From positions 1,054,001 to 1,118,000 of the forward strand of contig OY730298.1 of the NCBI GenBank assembly GCA_963422595.1: DNA of 64,000 nucleotides, written 5' to 3'. Positions 27,704 to 37,024 of the stretch are shown here, piece by piece; within the stretch, counting starts at the first letter, position 1; every line of letters starts with the position of its first letter. The stretch is from G963422595 sp963422595 (GTDB lineage: Bacteria; Pseudomonadota; Gammaproteobacteria; UBA4575). Under the pieces are notes generated by a model, which saw only the letters and a list, made by a program, of their open reading frames with translations, did no database searches and was not told where the DNA came from. A program made the translations under genes and the position numbers.

Positions 27704-29382
27704 ATTTGCTGGTTCTTAATTTGACACAGCATTTCTTTAGCATATTCGTGGGCGTTACGAGTCATCTCTATGCCGCCAAGCATACGCGCAAGTTCCTCTA
27801 TACGCGCAGTTTCAGCAAGATTGGAAATTTCCACCACAATCGATTTCCCCCGTTCAAACTTAGTAACCTTATAGTGATGATGGGCCTGTGCGGCCACCTG
27901 TGGCAAATGAGTGACACAGAATACTTGTGCATTATCGCTCAACTTGCGTAAATGTCTGCCAACCACTTCAGCCGTCGCGCCACCCACGCCAGTATCAACT
28001 TCGTCAAAGATCAAAGTTGGAATCCGTAAGTTATTGGCCGTGGTTATTTGTATGGCAAGACTTAATCTTGATAACTCACCGCCCGATGCCACTTTATTCA
28101 ATATTCGCAGTGATTGTCCGGGATTAGTGTTGACCATAAAATAAATTTTATCTAAGCCATCAGGGGACGGTTTTGTGGACTTTTTAGCTTGTACGTCTAT
28201 ATAAAAACGCCCACCCTGCATGCCGAGAAACTGCATGGAATCGGTTATTTTTTGGTTTAACTCCAAGGCCGCTTGTTTCCTTGCCAGGCTAATTTCTTTT
28301 GCCAAAGCCCGATAATGGTGTTCAGTTTCCTGCATCGATTTCCTGATTTTATCAGGATCTGTGTGGTTATTTTCAAATTTTTCTAACTCTGCTTGTAAGG
28401 ACGTGCGTAGTTCTATCAGTTGAGGAGGTTTAACTTTATGTTTGCGAGCCACCTCTTCTATCGCAGCGATACGTTCTTCCAGTATTTTTAATTCTCGTGG
28501 ATCAGCAGAAATTTTCTCGGCATAATCACGCAGGGTGTTCGAGATCTCCTTAAGTTGTATATGGGTACTTTGTAAAGTATCTGATAGTTCTTTAAGTTTT
28601 TCATCAATGGCACTACATTTCTCCAACTCGCTGATCGCATGATAAAGCTGATCACAGATGCGATTGTCACCTTCTCCAGCAAGTTTCTGAGAGATGCGCC
28701 AGCTACTTTCATTTAATGCCTTTGCGTTACTTGCGCGCGTGTATTCAGCGTTTAGTTCTTCATATTCGCCATGGCTTAAATCGAGCTGCTCAAGTTCATG
28801 GCACTGATAGCATAGTAAATCCAGCCGGGAACGTGTAGTTTCTCGATCGTGTTCGATAGCTTGTAGTTGATCAGTTAAATCCTGCCAAAGGTGGTAGCAC
28901 GTTACCAGTTTCTCAATTCTTGTTTCGTTACCCGCAAAACCGTCCAGCAATTCACGCTGCTTATCTTTGTGTATAAGTGATTGATGCTCGTGTTGACCAT
29001 ATACGTCGACGAATAAATTACCAACACTGCGTAACGCCATTACCGAACATGGGGTATTGTTGATGTAGACTTTAGATTTACCGTCTGTTGAGACAATGCG
29101 ATGTAGAATACAATCGTCCCCGATGTAAAGATCACGTTGTTTCAGCCAGGTGATCGCTGGTTTTATGCCGTTAATATCTAATGTTGCAACCACTTCAACC
29201 TTGTTGTGTACGTCACGCGCCATCAAGCGGTCAGCCCGATTTCCTAATGCCAGGTTCAGGGCATCAATAATAATTGATTTGCCGGCACCCGTTTCCCCGG
29301 TAAGCACGCTCATACCCGAAAAGAAATCCAGTTCCAGTTCGTCAATGATAGCGAAATTGTTAATGTAAATTGATTTCAGCAT
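27700..29382 (-). CDS. recN: DNA repair protein RecN (SMC-like ATPase)
   Basis: 560 residues. N-terminal Walker A (GETGAGKSIIIDAL) and a central coiled-coil region (about 150-370). The C-terminal ABC signature is VASGGELSRLSLA and Walker B is TLIFDEVDTGVGG. RecN holds broken DNA ends during double-strand break repair and is usually SOS-induced. I did not find a convincing LexA box immediately upstream. It lies between nadK (26 bp before) and bamE (4-bp overlap), forming a minus-strand operon. Confidence 0.96.
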   Translation of the reverse strand: MLKSIYINNFAIIDELELDFFSGMSVLTGETGAGKSIIIDALNLALGNRADRLMARDVHNKVEVVATLDINGIKPAITWLKQRDLYIGDDCILHRIVSTDGKSKVYINNTPCSVMALRSVGNLFVDVYGQHEHQSLIHKDKQRELLDGFAGNETRIEKLVTCYHLWQDLTDQLQAIEHDRETTRSRLDLLCYQCHELEQLDLSHGEYEELNAEYTRASNAKALNESSWRISQKLAGEGDNRICDQLYHAISELEKCSAIDEKLKELSDTLQSTHIQLKEISNTLRDYAEKISADPRELKILEERIAAIEEVARKHKVKPPQLIELRTSLQAELEKFENNHTDPDKIRKSMQETEHHYRALAKEISLARKQAALELNQKITDSMQFLGMQGGRFYIDVQAKKSTKPSPDGLDKIYFMVNTNPGQSLRILNKVASGGELSRLSLAIQITTANNLRIPTLIFDEVDTGVGGATAEVVGRHLRKLSDNAQVFCVTHLPQVAAQAHHHYKVTKFERGKSIVVEISNLAETARIEELARMLGGIEMTRNAHEYAKEMLCQIKNQQM

Positions 29383-29408
29383 ATACGTACTTACCTACTG
29401 TGCGGAAC

Positions 29409-30299
29409 TCAGGGAATTTTTCTATCGGGGGTCGCGCTCCAGCGTAATTTTTCACGCAAGACCTCAAAGTAATCGTAATCTTTGGGTTGAATAAGCCGCA
29501 ACGCATGTTCTCCTTTTTCAATTTTTAGCGTGTCTCCCGGCATAAAATTCATATTAATTTGTCCATCAATGGAAGCCAGTGCCATGTGGTGATTCTGTAC
29601 CGGTAGTAATATCTCAATCTGGCTGTCTGCATCTACGACGATAGGGCGGTTACTAAGTGTATGTGGACAAATTGGTACAAGCACGACAGCGTCTAAATTA
29701 GGATGCAGGATAGGGCCTCCGCCGGACAAGGCGTATGCGGTTGAGCCAGTGGGCGTGGAAACAATATAGCCATCGGCACGTAGAGTGTTGAGATGTTGTT
29801 TATTTACATGGGTTTCCACCACTATCATACGCACCATTTGCATGGCGTGAACGACTACGTCATTTACGGCATTTGAAGTGCTGATAGTGCTCCCATCTCT
29901 GATCAGACTGGCCTGCAACACAAAGCGTTGTTCTTCAATGTAATGTCCCGCCAGAATTTGATCCAACTGTGTTGCGATTTCATGCGGACTAATTTCCACC
30001 AGAAATCCAAGCTGTCCCAAATTAATCCCGAGCAGTGGAATATTATTTTGGATAATGCTATGAGCAGCGTGTAAGAGAGTGCCATCACCACCGACTACAA
30101 TTACCAGATGGCTATGTGCCGCTATGTATTCCGCACAGTTAGGTTTCACTGATTTTTGATCAACAAGTTTTGCTGATACGGCATCCATACAGACGTCCAT
30201 GGAACTGGCAGATAAATACCGATAAAGAGATTGGACAGTACCGGCTATAGATGGATCATCAGGTTTGGAAATGATCCCGATTTTAGAAAACTGGTTCAC
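29409..30299 (-). CDS. nadK: NAD kinase (ATP/polyphosphate)
   Basis: 296 residues. It phosphorylates NAD to NADP. The diagnostic GGDGT motif lies in VIVVGGDGTLLHAA, and the substrate region LGINLGQLGFLVE and the conserved STPTGSTAYALSGGGPI loop follow. It is the first gene of the minus-strand nadK-recN-bamE operon, and its start is divergent from hrcA across a short region that carries the hrcA promoter and CIRCE. Confidence 0.97.
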   Translation of the reverse strand: MNQFSKIGIISKPDDPSIAGTVQSLYRYLSASSMDVCMDAVSAKLVDQKSVKPNCAEYIAAHSHLVIVVGGDGTLLHAAHSIIQNNIPLLGINLGQLGFLVEISPHEIATQLDQILAGHYIEEQRFVLQASLIRDGSTISTSNAVNDVVVHAMQMVRMIVVETHVNKQHLNTLRADGYIVSTPTGSTAYALSGGGPILHPNLDAVVLVPICPHTLSNRPIVVDADSQIEILLPVQNHHMALASIDGQINMNFMPGDTLKIEKGEHALRLIQPKDYDYFEVLREKLRWSATPDRKIP

Positions 30300-30364
30300 A
30301 ACTGCGTTATTTGATTTTATTGAAAGCTATCACGAATTTTATCGCTACACTAACAGATACCCGC

Positions 30365-30396
30365 TTGACATGTCCTACTACTACTGCGATGATAAT
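30365..30396 (+). promoter_or_regulatory. probable hrcA promoter
   Basis: A perfect -35 TTGACA (30365-30370) is followed by overlapping -10 candidates, GATGAT (30388-30393, 17-bp spacer) and GATAAT (30391-30396, 20-bp spacer). Transcription would begin close to 30402, inside the CIRCE element. This supports repression by HrcA and a downstream hrcA start. Confidence 0.6.
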
Positions 30397-30397
30397 T

Positions 30398-30424
30398 TTG
30401 GCACTCTCGCATACGGAGTGCCAG
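30398..30424. promoter_or_regulatory. CIRCE operator (HrcA binding site)
   Basis: TTGGCACTC (30398-30406), nine bases, then GAGTGCCAG (30416-30424). The inner eight bases of each arm are a perfect inverted repeat. This differs from the CIRCE consensus TTAGCACTC-N9-GAGTGCTAA only by a compensating A-to-G/T-to-C pair and an outer base. It overlaps the likely transcription start of hrcA, as in other HrcA-autoregulated genes. I saw no second CIRCE upstream of grpE, dnaK or dnaJ. Confidence 0.9.
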
Positions 30425-30436
30425 GCATGTGCTAAA

Positions 30437-31507
30437 ATGCTGGATATCATGGTTTCAATTGAAGATTCAATTTATACGCTGAATGAACGTACTCAGAAAC
30501 TTTTAAAAGTACTGGTCGAGAGTTATATATCTGATGGCCAGCCTTTGGGTTCGCGTACCTTGGCTAAGCTGTCGGAGCTGAATATTAGTCCGGCCACGGT
30601 ACGTAACGTTATGGCGGACTTGGAAGAACTTGGCTTTGTTAAATCTCCATACACCTCCGCGGGTCGCATGCCTACTACCAAAGGCTATCGTCTGTTTATT
30701 GACACCATGCTCAAAACTCAGCCACTTACTGTCGATGTAATTTCGCAAGTAAGACAAAATTTAAATCCCACGCAAACTGTAAATGACCTGGCCGAAAGTG
30801 CTTCAGAGTTACTATCTGTCCTGACGAGTATGACCGGCATAGTAACTATACCCAGGCACGAACGCGCCGAGTTTCGCCAAATTGAATTCTTATCACTCTC
30901 GGATCATCGCGTTTTGGCTATTTTGGTAATGAACCAGCAGGAAGTTCAAAATCGAATTTTACATACCGAGCGAGAGTATACCGCATCGGAACTGCAACAG
31001 GCCGCCAATTACCTGAACGATTTATGTGCAGGGCAAGATCTGGTCGTGGCCAGACAAAAAATTTTAGATGAGTTAGATCGTGTCCGTGAGCACATGAATG
31101 ATTTGATGTGCTCCGCGGTAGAAATGGGCGAAAAAATATTTTCCGCATCGGATGCCGGCCAGTCTGATTACATCATAGTTGGGCAGACTAATCTGATGGA
31201 ATATGATGAATTATCGGATATGGAGAAGCTAAGAAGCCTGTTTGAGGTTTTTAGTCAAAAACGGGAGTTTTTACGCTTGCTGGATCGGTGTATTTGCGCG
31301 CAAGGCGTGCAAATCTTTATTGGTCAGGAATCAGGCTACGAAGTTTTGGATGATTGCAGTGTGGTTACCTCGCCCTATGCCGTGGATGATGGGGTTATGG
31401 GCGTACTTGCAGTAGTAGGCCCGACGCGTATGTCTTATGAGCGAGTGATTCCCATCGTTGATTTGACGGCCAAGCTACTGGGTGAAGCCTTGAATAGTCA
31501 AAATTAA
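30437..31507 (+). CDS. hrcA: heat-inducible transcription repressor HrcA
   Basis: About 356 residues. An N-terminal winged helix (YISDGQPLGSRTLAK, ISPATVRNVMADLEELGF) binds CIRCE; a GAF-like dimerisation/regulatory region follows. GroEL usually tunes its activity. The ORF is open upstream to 30311, but that extension covers the promoter and CIRCE. The true start is therefore the ATG at 30437, or 30449. grpE follows 53 bp later, probably in the same transcript. Confidence 0.96.
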   Translation: MLDIMVSIEDSIYTLNERTQKLLKVLVESYISDGQPLGSRTLAKLSELNISPATVRNVMADLEELGFVKSPYTSAGRMPTTKGYRLFIDTMLKTQPLTVDVISQVRQNLNPTQTVNDLAESASELLSVLTSMTGIVTIPRHERAEFRQIEFLSLSDHRVLAILVMNQQEVQNRILHTEREYTASELQQAANYLNDLCAGQDLVVARQKILDELDRVREHMNDLMCSAVEMGEKIFSASDAGQSDYIIVGQTNLMEYDELSDMEKLRSLFEVFSQKREFLRLLDRCICAQGVQIFIGQESGYEVLDDCSVVTSPYAVDDGVMGVLAVVGPTRMSYERVIPIVDLTAKLLGEALNSQN

Positions 31508-31560
31508 TCCACATATTTGAGCTTAGTAAGTACATCGCTATTTTAATGGCACGCAAAGTT

Positions 31561-32142
31561 ATGGCTGAATCTATTCAAAACCCGGAAGAAAACAGTTCAT
31601 CCACGCAGTCATCTCCCTTGGTAGAAGACGCCGCCGCGGAGAGTGGCGATCAGCCAGTTGAGCATAAGGATTTAGCGCAAGAGCTTGTAGAAATGCGACA
31701 AAAAGCTGCTGAATATCATGACAGGATGTTACGGGTGCAGGCGGAAGCGGAAAATCTACGTAAACGCGCAGAGCGTGATATATCAAACGCGCATAAGTAC
31801 GCGATAGAAAGATTCGCCAGCGAGTTATTACAAGTCAAAGATAGTCTGGAGCTGGGTCTGGGGGCAGCAGATGCAGACGCCACAAAATTACAGGAAGGTA
31901 CAGAGCTTACACTTAAAATACTGGCGGGCGTGCTACAAAAGTTTGCAATTGCAGAGATCGATCCCGCTGGTGAAGCATTTGATCCTAATTTTCACCAAGC
32001 CATGACCATGCAGGAAAGTGCTGAACACGAGCCCAATACCGTAATCAGCGTGATGCAAAAGGGCTATACTTTACATGATCGGCTATTACGGCCAGCGATG
32101 GTCATCGTGGTTAAGCCACCTGAACAGACCACACACGAGTGA
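31561..32142 (+). CDS. grpE: nucleotide exchange factor GrpE
   Basis: About 193 residues from the ATG at 31561; an in-frame ATG at 31546 would add five residues. An acidic, disordered N-terminus is followed by a long coiled coil (about 45-100; RVQAEAENLRKRAERDISNA) and the C-terminal beta domain (FDPNFHQAM, VMQKGYTLHDRLLRPAMV). GrpE accelerates ADP release from DnaK. The hrcA-grpE-dnaK-dnaJ order is a classic heat-shock operon arrangement. Confidence 0.97.
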   Translation: MAESIQNPEENSSSTQSSPLVEDAAAESGDQPVEHKDLAQELVEMRQKAAEYHDRMLRVQAEAENLRKRAERDISNAHKYAIERFASELLQVKDSLELGLGAADADATKLQEGTELTLKILAGVLQKFAIAEIDPAGEAFDPNFHQAMTMQESAEHEPNTVISVMQKGYTLHDRLLRPAMVIVVKPPEQTTHE

Positions 32143-32156
32143 GAGAAAATCGGCGA

Positions 32157-32183
32157 TTGACACAAAAATGCTGTTTTTATATT
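32157..32183 (+). promoter_or_regulatory. candidate vegetative promoter upstream of dnaK
   Basis: Perfect TTGACA (32157-32162) with TATATT (32178-32183) after a short 15-bp spacer. It lies just upstream of the sigma-32 candidate, so dnaK may have both basal and heat-induced starts. Confidence 0.4.
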
Positions 32184-32192
32184 TAGTATCGC

Positions 32193-32219
32193 CTTGAATC
32201 GTAAGGTATTGCCCCAACA
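32193..32219 (+). promoter_or_regulatory. candidate sigma-32 promoter of dnaK
   Basis: CTTGAAT (32193-32199; six of seven to the -35 consensus), a 12-bp spacer, then CCCCAACA (32212-32219), which keeps the CCCCA core. It sits 68 bp before the dnaK ATG. The spacer is slightly short, so it is less certain than the lon promoter. Confidence 0.6.
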
Positions 32220-32287
32220 TTCATAAAAACAACTTTATAAATACAAATAAACAACTAAACGTTATGAAAATTTCCTGGAGATAAGCG

Positions 32288-34198
32288 ATGGGTAAGATAA
32301 TTGGCATTGATTTAGGCACTACTAATTCCTGTGTGGCTATCACAGAGGGTACTACGCCTAAAGTTATTGAAAACAGCGAGGGTGATCGTACCACCCCCTC
32401 TATTGTTGCTTTTACTGACGATGATGAAGTACTTGTAGGTCAGGCGGCTAAACGTCAATCAGTTACTAACCCGAATAACACCCTTTATGCGATCAAGCGC
32501 CTGATTGGTCGCCGCTACGATGAAAAAGAGGTACAAAAAGACATCAAACTCGTGCCCTATAACATCATCAGGGCCGACAACGGAGATGCTTGGGTAGAAG
32601 CACGCGGGAAAAACATGGCGCCACCAGAAATTTCCGCGCGTATATTGATGAAAATGAAAAAGACTGCCGAAGAATATCTTGGTGAAGAAGTAACGGAAGC
32701 GGTGATTACCGTACCAGCGTATTTTAACGATTCACAACGACAGGCGACCAAAGACGCGGGCAGGATCGCGGGTCTTGACGTAAAGCGAATTATTAATGAG
32801 CCAACTGCCGCCGCGCTCGCTTATGGCATGGATAAAAAACGCGGTGACAGCAAAATCGCGGTATATGACTTAGGTGGTGGTACTTTTGATATTTCGATTA
32901 TTGAAATTGCCGAAGTCGATGGTGAACATCAATTTGAAGTGTTGTCCACTAATGGCGACACTTTCTTAGGTGGTGAAGATTTTGATATGCGCCTGATAGA
33001 TTATCTTGCGGATGAATTTAAGAAGGATCAGGGGTTTGATCTGCACCATGATCCGCTGGCGTTACAACGGTTAAAAGAGGCTGCGGAAAAAGCCAAGATT
33101 GAGCTATCTTCAGGTCAGCAGACGGAGGTAAATCTTCCTTATATCACTGCTGATCAATCAGGTCCGAAGCACCTCAATATCAAACTCACGCGCGCCAAAT
33201 TAGAGTCGTTAGTGGAAGAGTTGATACAACGCACTATTCCCCCATGTAAACAAGCGTTACAAGATGCGGGTTTATCCGCGTCGAATATCAATGACGTCAT
33301 CATGGTGGGTGGGCAAACTCGCATGCCCAAGGTGCAGCAAGTCGTGCAGGATTTTTTTGGTAGAGAGCCGCGTAAAGATGTGAATCCAGACGAGGCCGTA
33401 GCAGTAGGTGCCGCGATTCAGGCCGGTGTCCTGGGCGGCGATGTCAAAGACGTCTTATTGCTTGACGTCACGCCGCTTTCTCTGGGGATTGAAACTTTAG
33501 GTGGTGTAATGACAAAGCTTATTGATAAAAACACCACCATTCCAACCAATGCGCAGCAAGTATTTTCTACTGCGGAAAATAATCAAACTGCGGTTACTGT
33601 ACACGTGCTGCAAGGTGAGCGTGAACAAGCCACCGCAAATAAATCACTGGGGCGTTTCGACTTAAGTGATATTCCACCTGCGCCACGTGGTATGCCGCAG
33701 ATTGAAGTAACATTCGATATAGATGCGAATGGAATACTCAATGTCTCAGCGAAAGACAAAGCCACAGGTAAGGAACAGTCCATCGTGATTAAGGCGTCCA
33801 GTGGGTTATCGGATGCAGAAATAGAAGCAATGGTCAGTGATGCCGAGGTGCACGCTGAAGAAGACAAGAAGTTCGCCGATCTGGTGGCCGCGCGCAACCA
33901 GGCCGACCAAATGCTTCACGCCACTGAAAAATCACTGGAGGAAATGGGCGACAAAGTTGAGCAGGAGGAGCGTATGCAAATTGAAAATGCGATGCGAGAT
34001 CTTAAAGCCGTTTTAGACAAAGACGACAAAGATATAATCGCAACCAAGACACAGGCACTGGCGCAGGCATCCGGCAAACTTGCGGAACGCATGTATGCGC
34101 AAACTAATACAGGCGCGGCTGGTGGTGCAGACAACAAAACCGCAACGGATGACGTGGTAGATGCAGAGTTTGAAGAAGTAGACGAGAATAAATCCTGA
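32288..34198 (+). CDS. dnaK: chaperone DnaK (Hsp70)
   Basis: 636 residues. N-terminal nucleotide-binding domain with [26 protein letters not shown] and [11 protein letters not shown]. Substrate-binding domain with the hydrophobic linker region [16 protein letters not shown], then the helical lid and an acidic [12 protein letters not shown] tail. DnaK works with DnaJ and GrpE encoded on either side. The ATG follows CCTGGAGATAAGCG. A terminator-like hairpin separates it from dnaJ. Confidence 0.99.
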   Translation: MGKIIGIDLGTTNSCVAITEGTTPKVIENSEGDRTTPSIVAFTDDDEVLVGQAAKRQSVTNPNNTLYAIKRLIGRRYDEKEVQKDIKLVPYNIIRADNGDAWVEARGKNMAPPEISARILMKMKKTAEEYLGEEVTEAVITVPAYFNDSQRQATKDAGRIAGLDVKRIINEPTAAALAYGMDKKRGDSKIAVYDLGGGTFDISIIEIAEVDGEHQFEVLSTNGDTFLGGEDFDMRLIDYLADEFKKDQGFDLHHDPLALQRLKEAAEKAKIELSSGQQTEVNLPYITADQSGPKHLNIKLTRAKLESLVEELIQRTIPPCKQALQDAGLSASNINDVIMVGGQTRMPKVQQVVQDFFGREPRKDVNPDEAVAVGAAIQAGVLGGDVKDVLLLDVTPLSLGIETLGGVMTKLIDKNTTIPTNAQQVFSTAENNQTAVTVHVLQGEREQATANKSLGRFDLSDIPPAPRGMPQIEVTFDIDANGILNVSAKDKATGKEQSIVIKASSGLSDAEIEAMVSDAEVHAEEDKKFADLVAARNQADQMLHATEKSLEEMGDKVEQEERMQIENAMRDLKAVLDKDDKDIIATKTQALAQASGKLAERMYAQTNTGAAGGADNKTATDDVVDAEFEEVDENKS

Positions 34199-34290
34199 GT
34201 TGCGGGTTTTGTACGACAAATATAACCAACTGCCAGGCGAGCGTAGTTTCACTGCTTTAGGCACTGCCTGAAGCGCAAATCAACCTACCG

Positions 34291-34325
34291 GTCCGAGAGC
34301 GTGTAAATGCCTCGGACTTTTATTT
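34291..34325 (+). terminator. intrinsic terminator/attenuator between dnaK and dnaJ
   Basis: GTCCGAG (34291-34297) pairs with CTCGGAC (34311-34317), with a possible inner GC/GC extension, followed by TTTTATTT. It lies only ~8 bp before the dnaJ ATG. It may lower the ratio of DnaJ to DnaK by partial termination, or act as mRNA processing structure. Confidence 0.65.
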
Positions 34326-34332
34326 AGGCGAG

Positions 34333-35457
34333 ATGGAAAAAAGAGATTATTATGAGATCCTGGGCGTAAGCCGTTCGATAAGCGCAGACGCTTTGAAAAA
34401 AGCCTATCGCCGATTGGCAATGAAATATCATCCAGACCGGAATCCGGGGGATCAGGAGGCCGAACAAAAGTTCAAGGAAGCAAAAGAAGCCTACGAAATT
34501 TTAGGAGATGCGCAAAAGCGTCAGGCCTATGACCAATTTGGTCATGCTGGCGTACAAGGTGGCGCGGCTGGCAGCACCGCGGATTTCAGTGATATTTTTG
34601 GTGACATCTTTGGTGACATTTTTAGTGGTGGGCGGCGTTCGTCGCAGCGCGTATATCGTGGCGCGGATATTCAATATGATTTGGAAATCAGTTTTGAAGA
34701 AGCCGCTTTTGGTACCGAGTCCACCATTGAAATTCCACAACAAGCCACCTGTGAAAAATGCGGTGGTTCAGGTGCTGCGCCGGGCACCAGCATAGAAACT
34801 TGCAGTACTTGTGGTGGGGTCGGTCAGGTTCGCATGCAACAAGGATTCTTCTCCATTCAGCAAACCTGTTCGCGTTGTCGTGGCAAAGGTAAAACCATTC
34901 GTGTTCCTTGTGATTATTGCCGCGGTACCGGACTTGCGCGAAAAAACAAAAAGCTATCCGTTAAAGTTCCGGCTGGAGTGGATAGTGGCGATCGAATTCG
35001 TCTATCGGGTGAAGGTGAAGTTGGAGCCAATAATGGTCCGGCGGGAGACCTTTATGTACAGATATATGTACGCGCACATGAGCTATTCACTCGGGAAGCC
35101 AACAACCTGCATTGTGAAGTACCCATTAGCTTCAGCATGGCGGCCCTCGGCGGTGAAGTAGGAGTCCCTACATTAAATGGTAAAGTCAAACTGAAAATCC
35201 CCGCCGAAACGCAGACGGGAAGATTATTTCGATTACGCGGGAAAGGCATAAAGCCAGTGCGTGGTGGAGCGGTTGGAGACATGCTATGTAGCATGATTGT
35301 GGAAACCCCCATTAACCTGACTAAGCGACAAAGAGAGCTATTGAAACAATTTACGATAGACGTCAACCAAGGTGGAGATCGACATAATCCACGCGCGCAC
35401 TCTTGGACGGATAATGTAAGGAGCTTTTTTAATGACCTCAAATTTTGGTCAAACTGA
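34333..35457 (+). CDS. dnaJ: chaperone DnaJ (Hsp40)
   Basis: 374 residues, type I. J domain (1-70) with the HPD tripeptide in [11 protein letters not shown] Gly/Phe linker carries a tandem repeat FGDIFGDIF. The zinc-finger region has four CXXCXGXG-type motifs ([32 protein letters not shown]), and the C-terminal substrate-binding domains follow. It stimulates DnaK ATPase and delivers substrates. dapB starts 20 bp downstream. Confidence 0.98.
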   Translation: MEKRDYYEILGVSRSISADALKKAYRRLAMKYHPDRNPGDQEAEQKFKEAKEAYEILGDAQKRQAYDQFGHAGVQGGAAGSTADFSDIFGDIFGDIFSGGRRSSQRVYRGADIQYDLEISFEEAAFGTESTIEIPQQATCEKCGGSGAAPGTSIETCSTCGGVGQVRMQQGFFSIQQTCSRCRGKGKTIRVPCDYCRGTGLARKNKKLSVKVPAGVDSGDRIRLSGEGEVGANNGPAGDLYVQIYVRAHELFTREANNLHCEVPISFSMAALGGEVGVPTLNGKVKLKIPAETQTGRLFRLRGKGIKPVRGGAVGDMLCSMIVETPINLTKRQRELLKQFTIDVNQGGDRHNPRAHSWTDNVRSFFNDLKFWSN

Positions 35458-35477
35458 AAAAGTTTAATTATACGCCG

Positions 35478-36281
35478 ATGACTATAAAAATAGGAATTAA
35501 TGGTGCCAATGGTCGTATGGGGAAGGCACTCACCCGGGCTTGTATGCAGGATCAAAACATGCAACTGGCAGCAGCGTTTGAAGTAGCGTCCTCTGACTCG
35601 ATCGGTCTTGACGCGGGCGAAGTTGCGGGAACGGGTCGCACGGGGGTTACTATTCATGGTGATTTAAAAAACCATCACGCCGACTTTGAAGTCTTAATCG
35701 ATTTCACTACTCCGCGATGTACTATGCAAGCACTGAAAGTTTGTCGCGTGCATGGAAAATCGATGGTAATCGGCACTACTGGTTTTACTGGTCAGCAGCA
35801 ACGGGAGATACAACAAGCCAGTGCGGAAATTAGTATGATAGTCGCGCCTAATATGAGTATCGGCGTAAATCTTTGCTTAAAACTTATACAAACGGCGGCA
35901 ACAATATTAAGCCATGATTATGACGTGGAAATCATTGAAGCCCATCATCGTCACAAAGTAGATGCGCCTTCCGGCACCGCCTTGCGTATGGGTGAAATAG
36001 TTGCGGAAAGTTCAGGCAGAAATTTAACCGAATGCGCGGTCTACAGCAGGCAAGGGCATACCGGTGAGCGTGATAGAGAAGCTATCGGCTTTCAGAGTAT
36101 ACGTGCTGGTGACATCGTTGGCAATCACACGGTAATGTTTTCTGGTACTGGAGAAAGCGTTGAAATCACGCATAAAGCCACAAGTCGTATGACTTATGCA
36201 AGAGGCGCGATGTGCGCGGCAGCTTGGGTAGCACCCAGACCTCGGGGTCTTTATGACATGCGGGCAGTGCTGGGAATTTAG
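35478..36281 (+). CDS. dapB: 4-hydroxy-tetrahydrodipicolinate reductase
   Basis: 267 residues. It reduces the DapA product in lysine/diaminopimelate synthesis. N-terminal dinucleotide loop GINGANGRMGKAL, conserved GTTGFTG, catalytic-region EIIEAHHRHKVDAPSGTAL and IRAGDIVGNHTVMF. The ATG at 35478 gives the canonical N-terminus; an in-frame start at 35445 would run into dnaJ. The dnaJ-dapB-carA neighbourhood is conserved in gammaproteobacteria. Confidence 0.97.
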   Translation: MTIKIGINGANGRMGKALTRACMQDQNMQLAAAFEVASSDSIGLDAGEVAGTGRTGVTIHGDLKNHHADFEVLIDFTTPRCTMQALKVCRVHGKSMVIGTTGFTGQQQREIQQASAEISMIVAPNMSIGVNLCLKLIQTAATILSHDYDVEIIEAHHRHKVDAPSGTALRMGEIVAESSGRNLTECAVYSRQGHTGERDREAIGFQSIRAGDIVGNHTVMFSGTGESVEITHKATSRMTYARGAMCAAAWVAPRPRGLYDMRAVLGI

Positions 36282-36390
36282 CCCTGCCTTATCAATAAGA
36301 TAATCTAGGCTAATCTGCGATGACACCAAAGCCGATTCAAGCAAACCGGATTCAAACACTTTAATTTCTGTTTGATAAAGGTGGTTACCA

Positions 36391-36750
36391 ATGACACCTA
36401 ATGACGTAATTTTTATCATTTCAGGATTTTTTATAGGCATTGGGGCATCGTTTGTCGGGCTTGGTGGCGGTTTCCTGATGGTGCCGTTACTGGTTATGCT
36501 TGGATACTCGGCGCAAAAAGCGGTTGGTACCTCTTTCTTAGCCATTTTGATTATTTCGGTATCCGCTCTTATAGCACATGCAAAGCTGGAGAACGTTGAC
36601 TATCGAATCGCCATCATGCTGGGTGTGGGAGGAGTGTTGGGTGCGCAAATTGGTCCCTATCTCCTTGAGCATATCCCAACCGCGAATTTCAAAAAAATTT
36701 TTGCCTGCATCCTGATTTCGCTGGCCGCCTATTTATTTTTTCAAAAATGA
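36391..36750 (+). CDS. half-size TauE/SafE (sulfite exporter-like) membrane protein
   Basis: 119 residues with about four hydrophobic segments. The N-terminal GIGASFVGLGGGFLMVPLL and VGTSFLAILI segments match the first half of TauE/SafE family permeases, which normally have about 240-270 residues in two repeats. Single-repeat versions exist and could dimerise; a truncation cannot be excluded. AAAGGTGG precedes the ATG. The substrate is unknown. It lies between dapB and carA, where those genes are often adjacent. Confidence 0.75.
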   Translation: MTPNDVIFIISGFFIGIGASFVGLGGGFLMVPLLVMLGYSAQKAVGTSFLAILIISVSALIAHAKLENVDYRIAIMLGVGGVLGAQIGPYLLEHIPTANFKKIFACILISLAAYLFFQK

Positions 36751-36909
36751 ATGCTGAAATAAATTTTCGTCCGACGTCGGTTGTTAAACTTGAAAGGTTA
36801 TTAGCCGTGTTGCCGGACAAATCATTCAACACCGTTATGATATGACGCGACTATATCGTTGTACCGTTTCACGCTGTCTGTAAAATACTCGCCACCTCCA
36901 ACTTCTGGT

Positions 36910-36926
36910 TTCGCGAACCTCGCGAG
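36910..36926. promoter_or_regulatory. paired 8-bp palindromes upstream of the carA promoter
   Basis: TTCGCGAA (36910-36917) and CTCGCGAG (36919-36926) are each perfect palindromes with centres 9 bp apart. They sit about 35-50 bp upstream of the -10-like box. This could be an operator for a pyrimidine- or arginine-responsive regulator. No known site is recognised. Confidence 0.35.
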
Positions 36927-36936
36927 TTGAGTACAA

Positions 36937-36965
36937 TTCGCGTGGTCAGCCAGAAATGCTATATT
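36937..36965 (+). promoter_or_regulatory. candidate carA promoter
   Basis: A good -10 TATATT (36960-36965) with a weak -35 TTCGCG (36937-36942) at 17 bp. Transcription would start near 36972, immediately at the foot of the GC-rich hairpin. The remainder of 36751-36909 shows no gene. Confidence 0.45.
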
Positions 36966-36973
36966 ATGCTTAG

Positions 36974-37003
36974 ACGGGGCGGCCGCGTGGGCGCCCCGTT
37001 TTT
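36974..37003 (+). terminator. GC-rich hairpin with T-run in the carA leader (terminator or attenuator)
   Basis: ACGGGGCG (36974-36981) pairs perfectly with CGCCCCGT (36992-36999), followed by five Ts (36999-37003). By form it is a strong intrinsic terminator. It lies after the candidate carA promoter and only ~21 bp before the carA start. It therefore either ends upstream transcripts or controls carAB by attenuation or 5'-end stabilisation. Confidence 0.7.
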
Positions 37004-37024
37004 ACATTACCCGGAGGAAACTGA

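Noticed and set aside
32143..32287. A second CIRCE element upstream of dnaK
   Set aside because: No TTAGCACTC/GAGTGCTAA-like inverted repeat is present; only promoter-like motifs are seen.
34592..34625. Tandem repeat in the dnaJ Gly/Phe linker as a mobile or variable repeat
   Set aside because: GDIF repeats are a normal feature of the DnaJ linker region.
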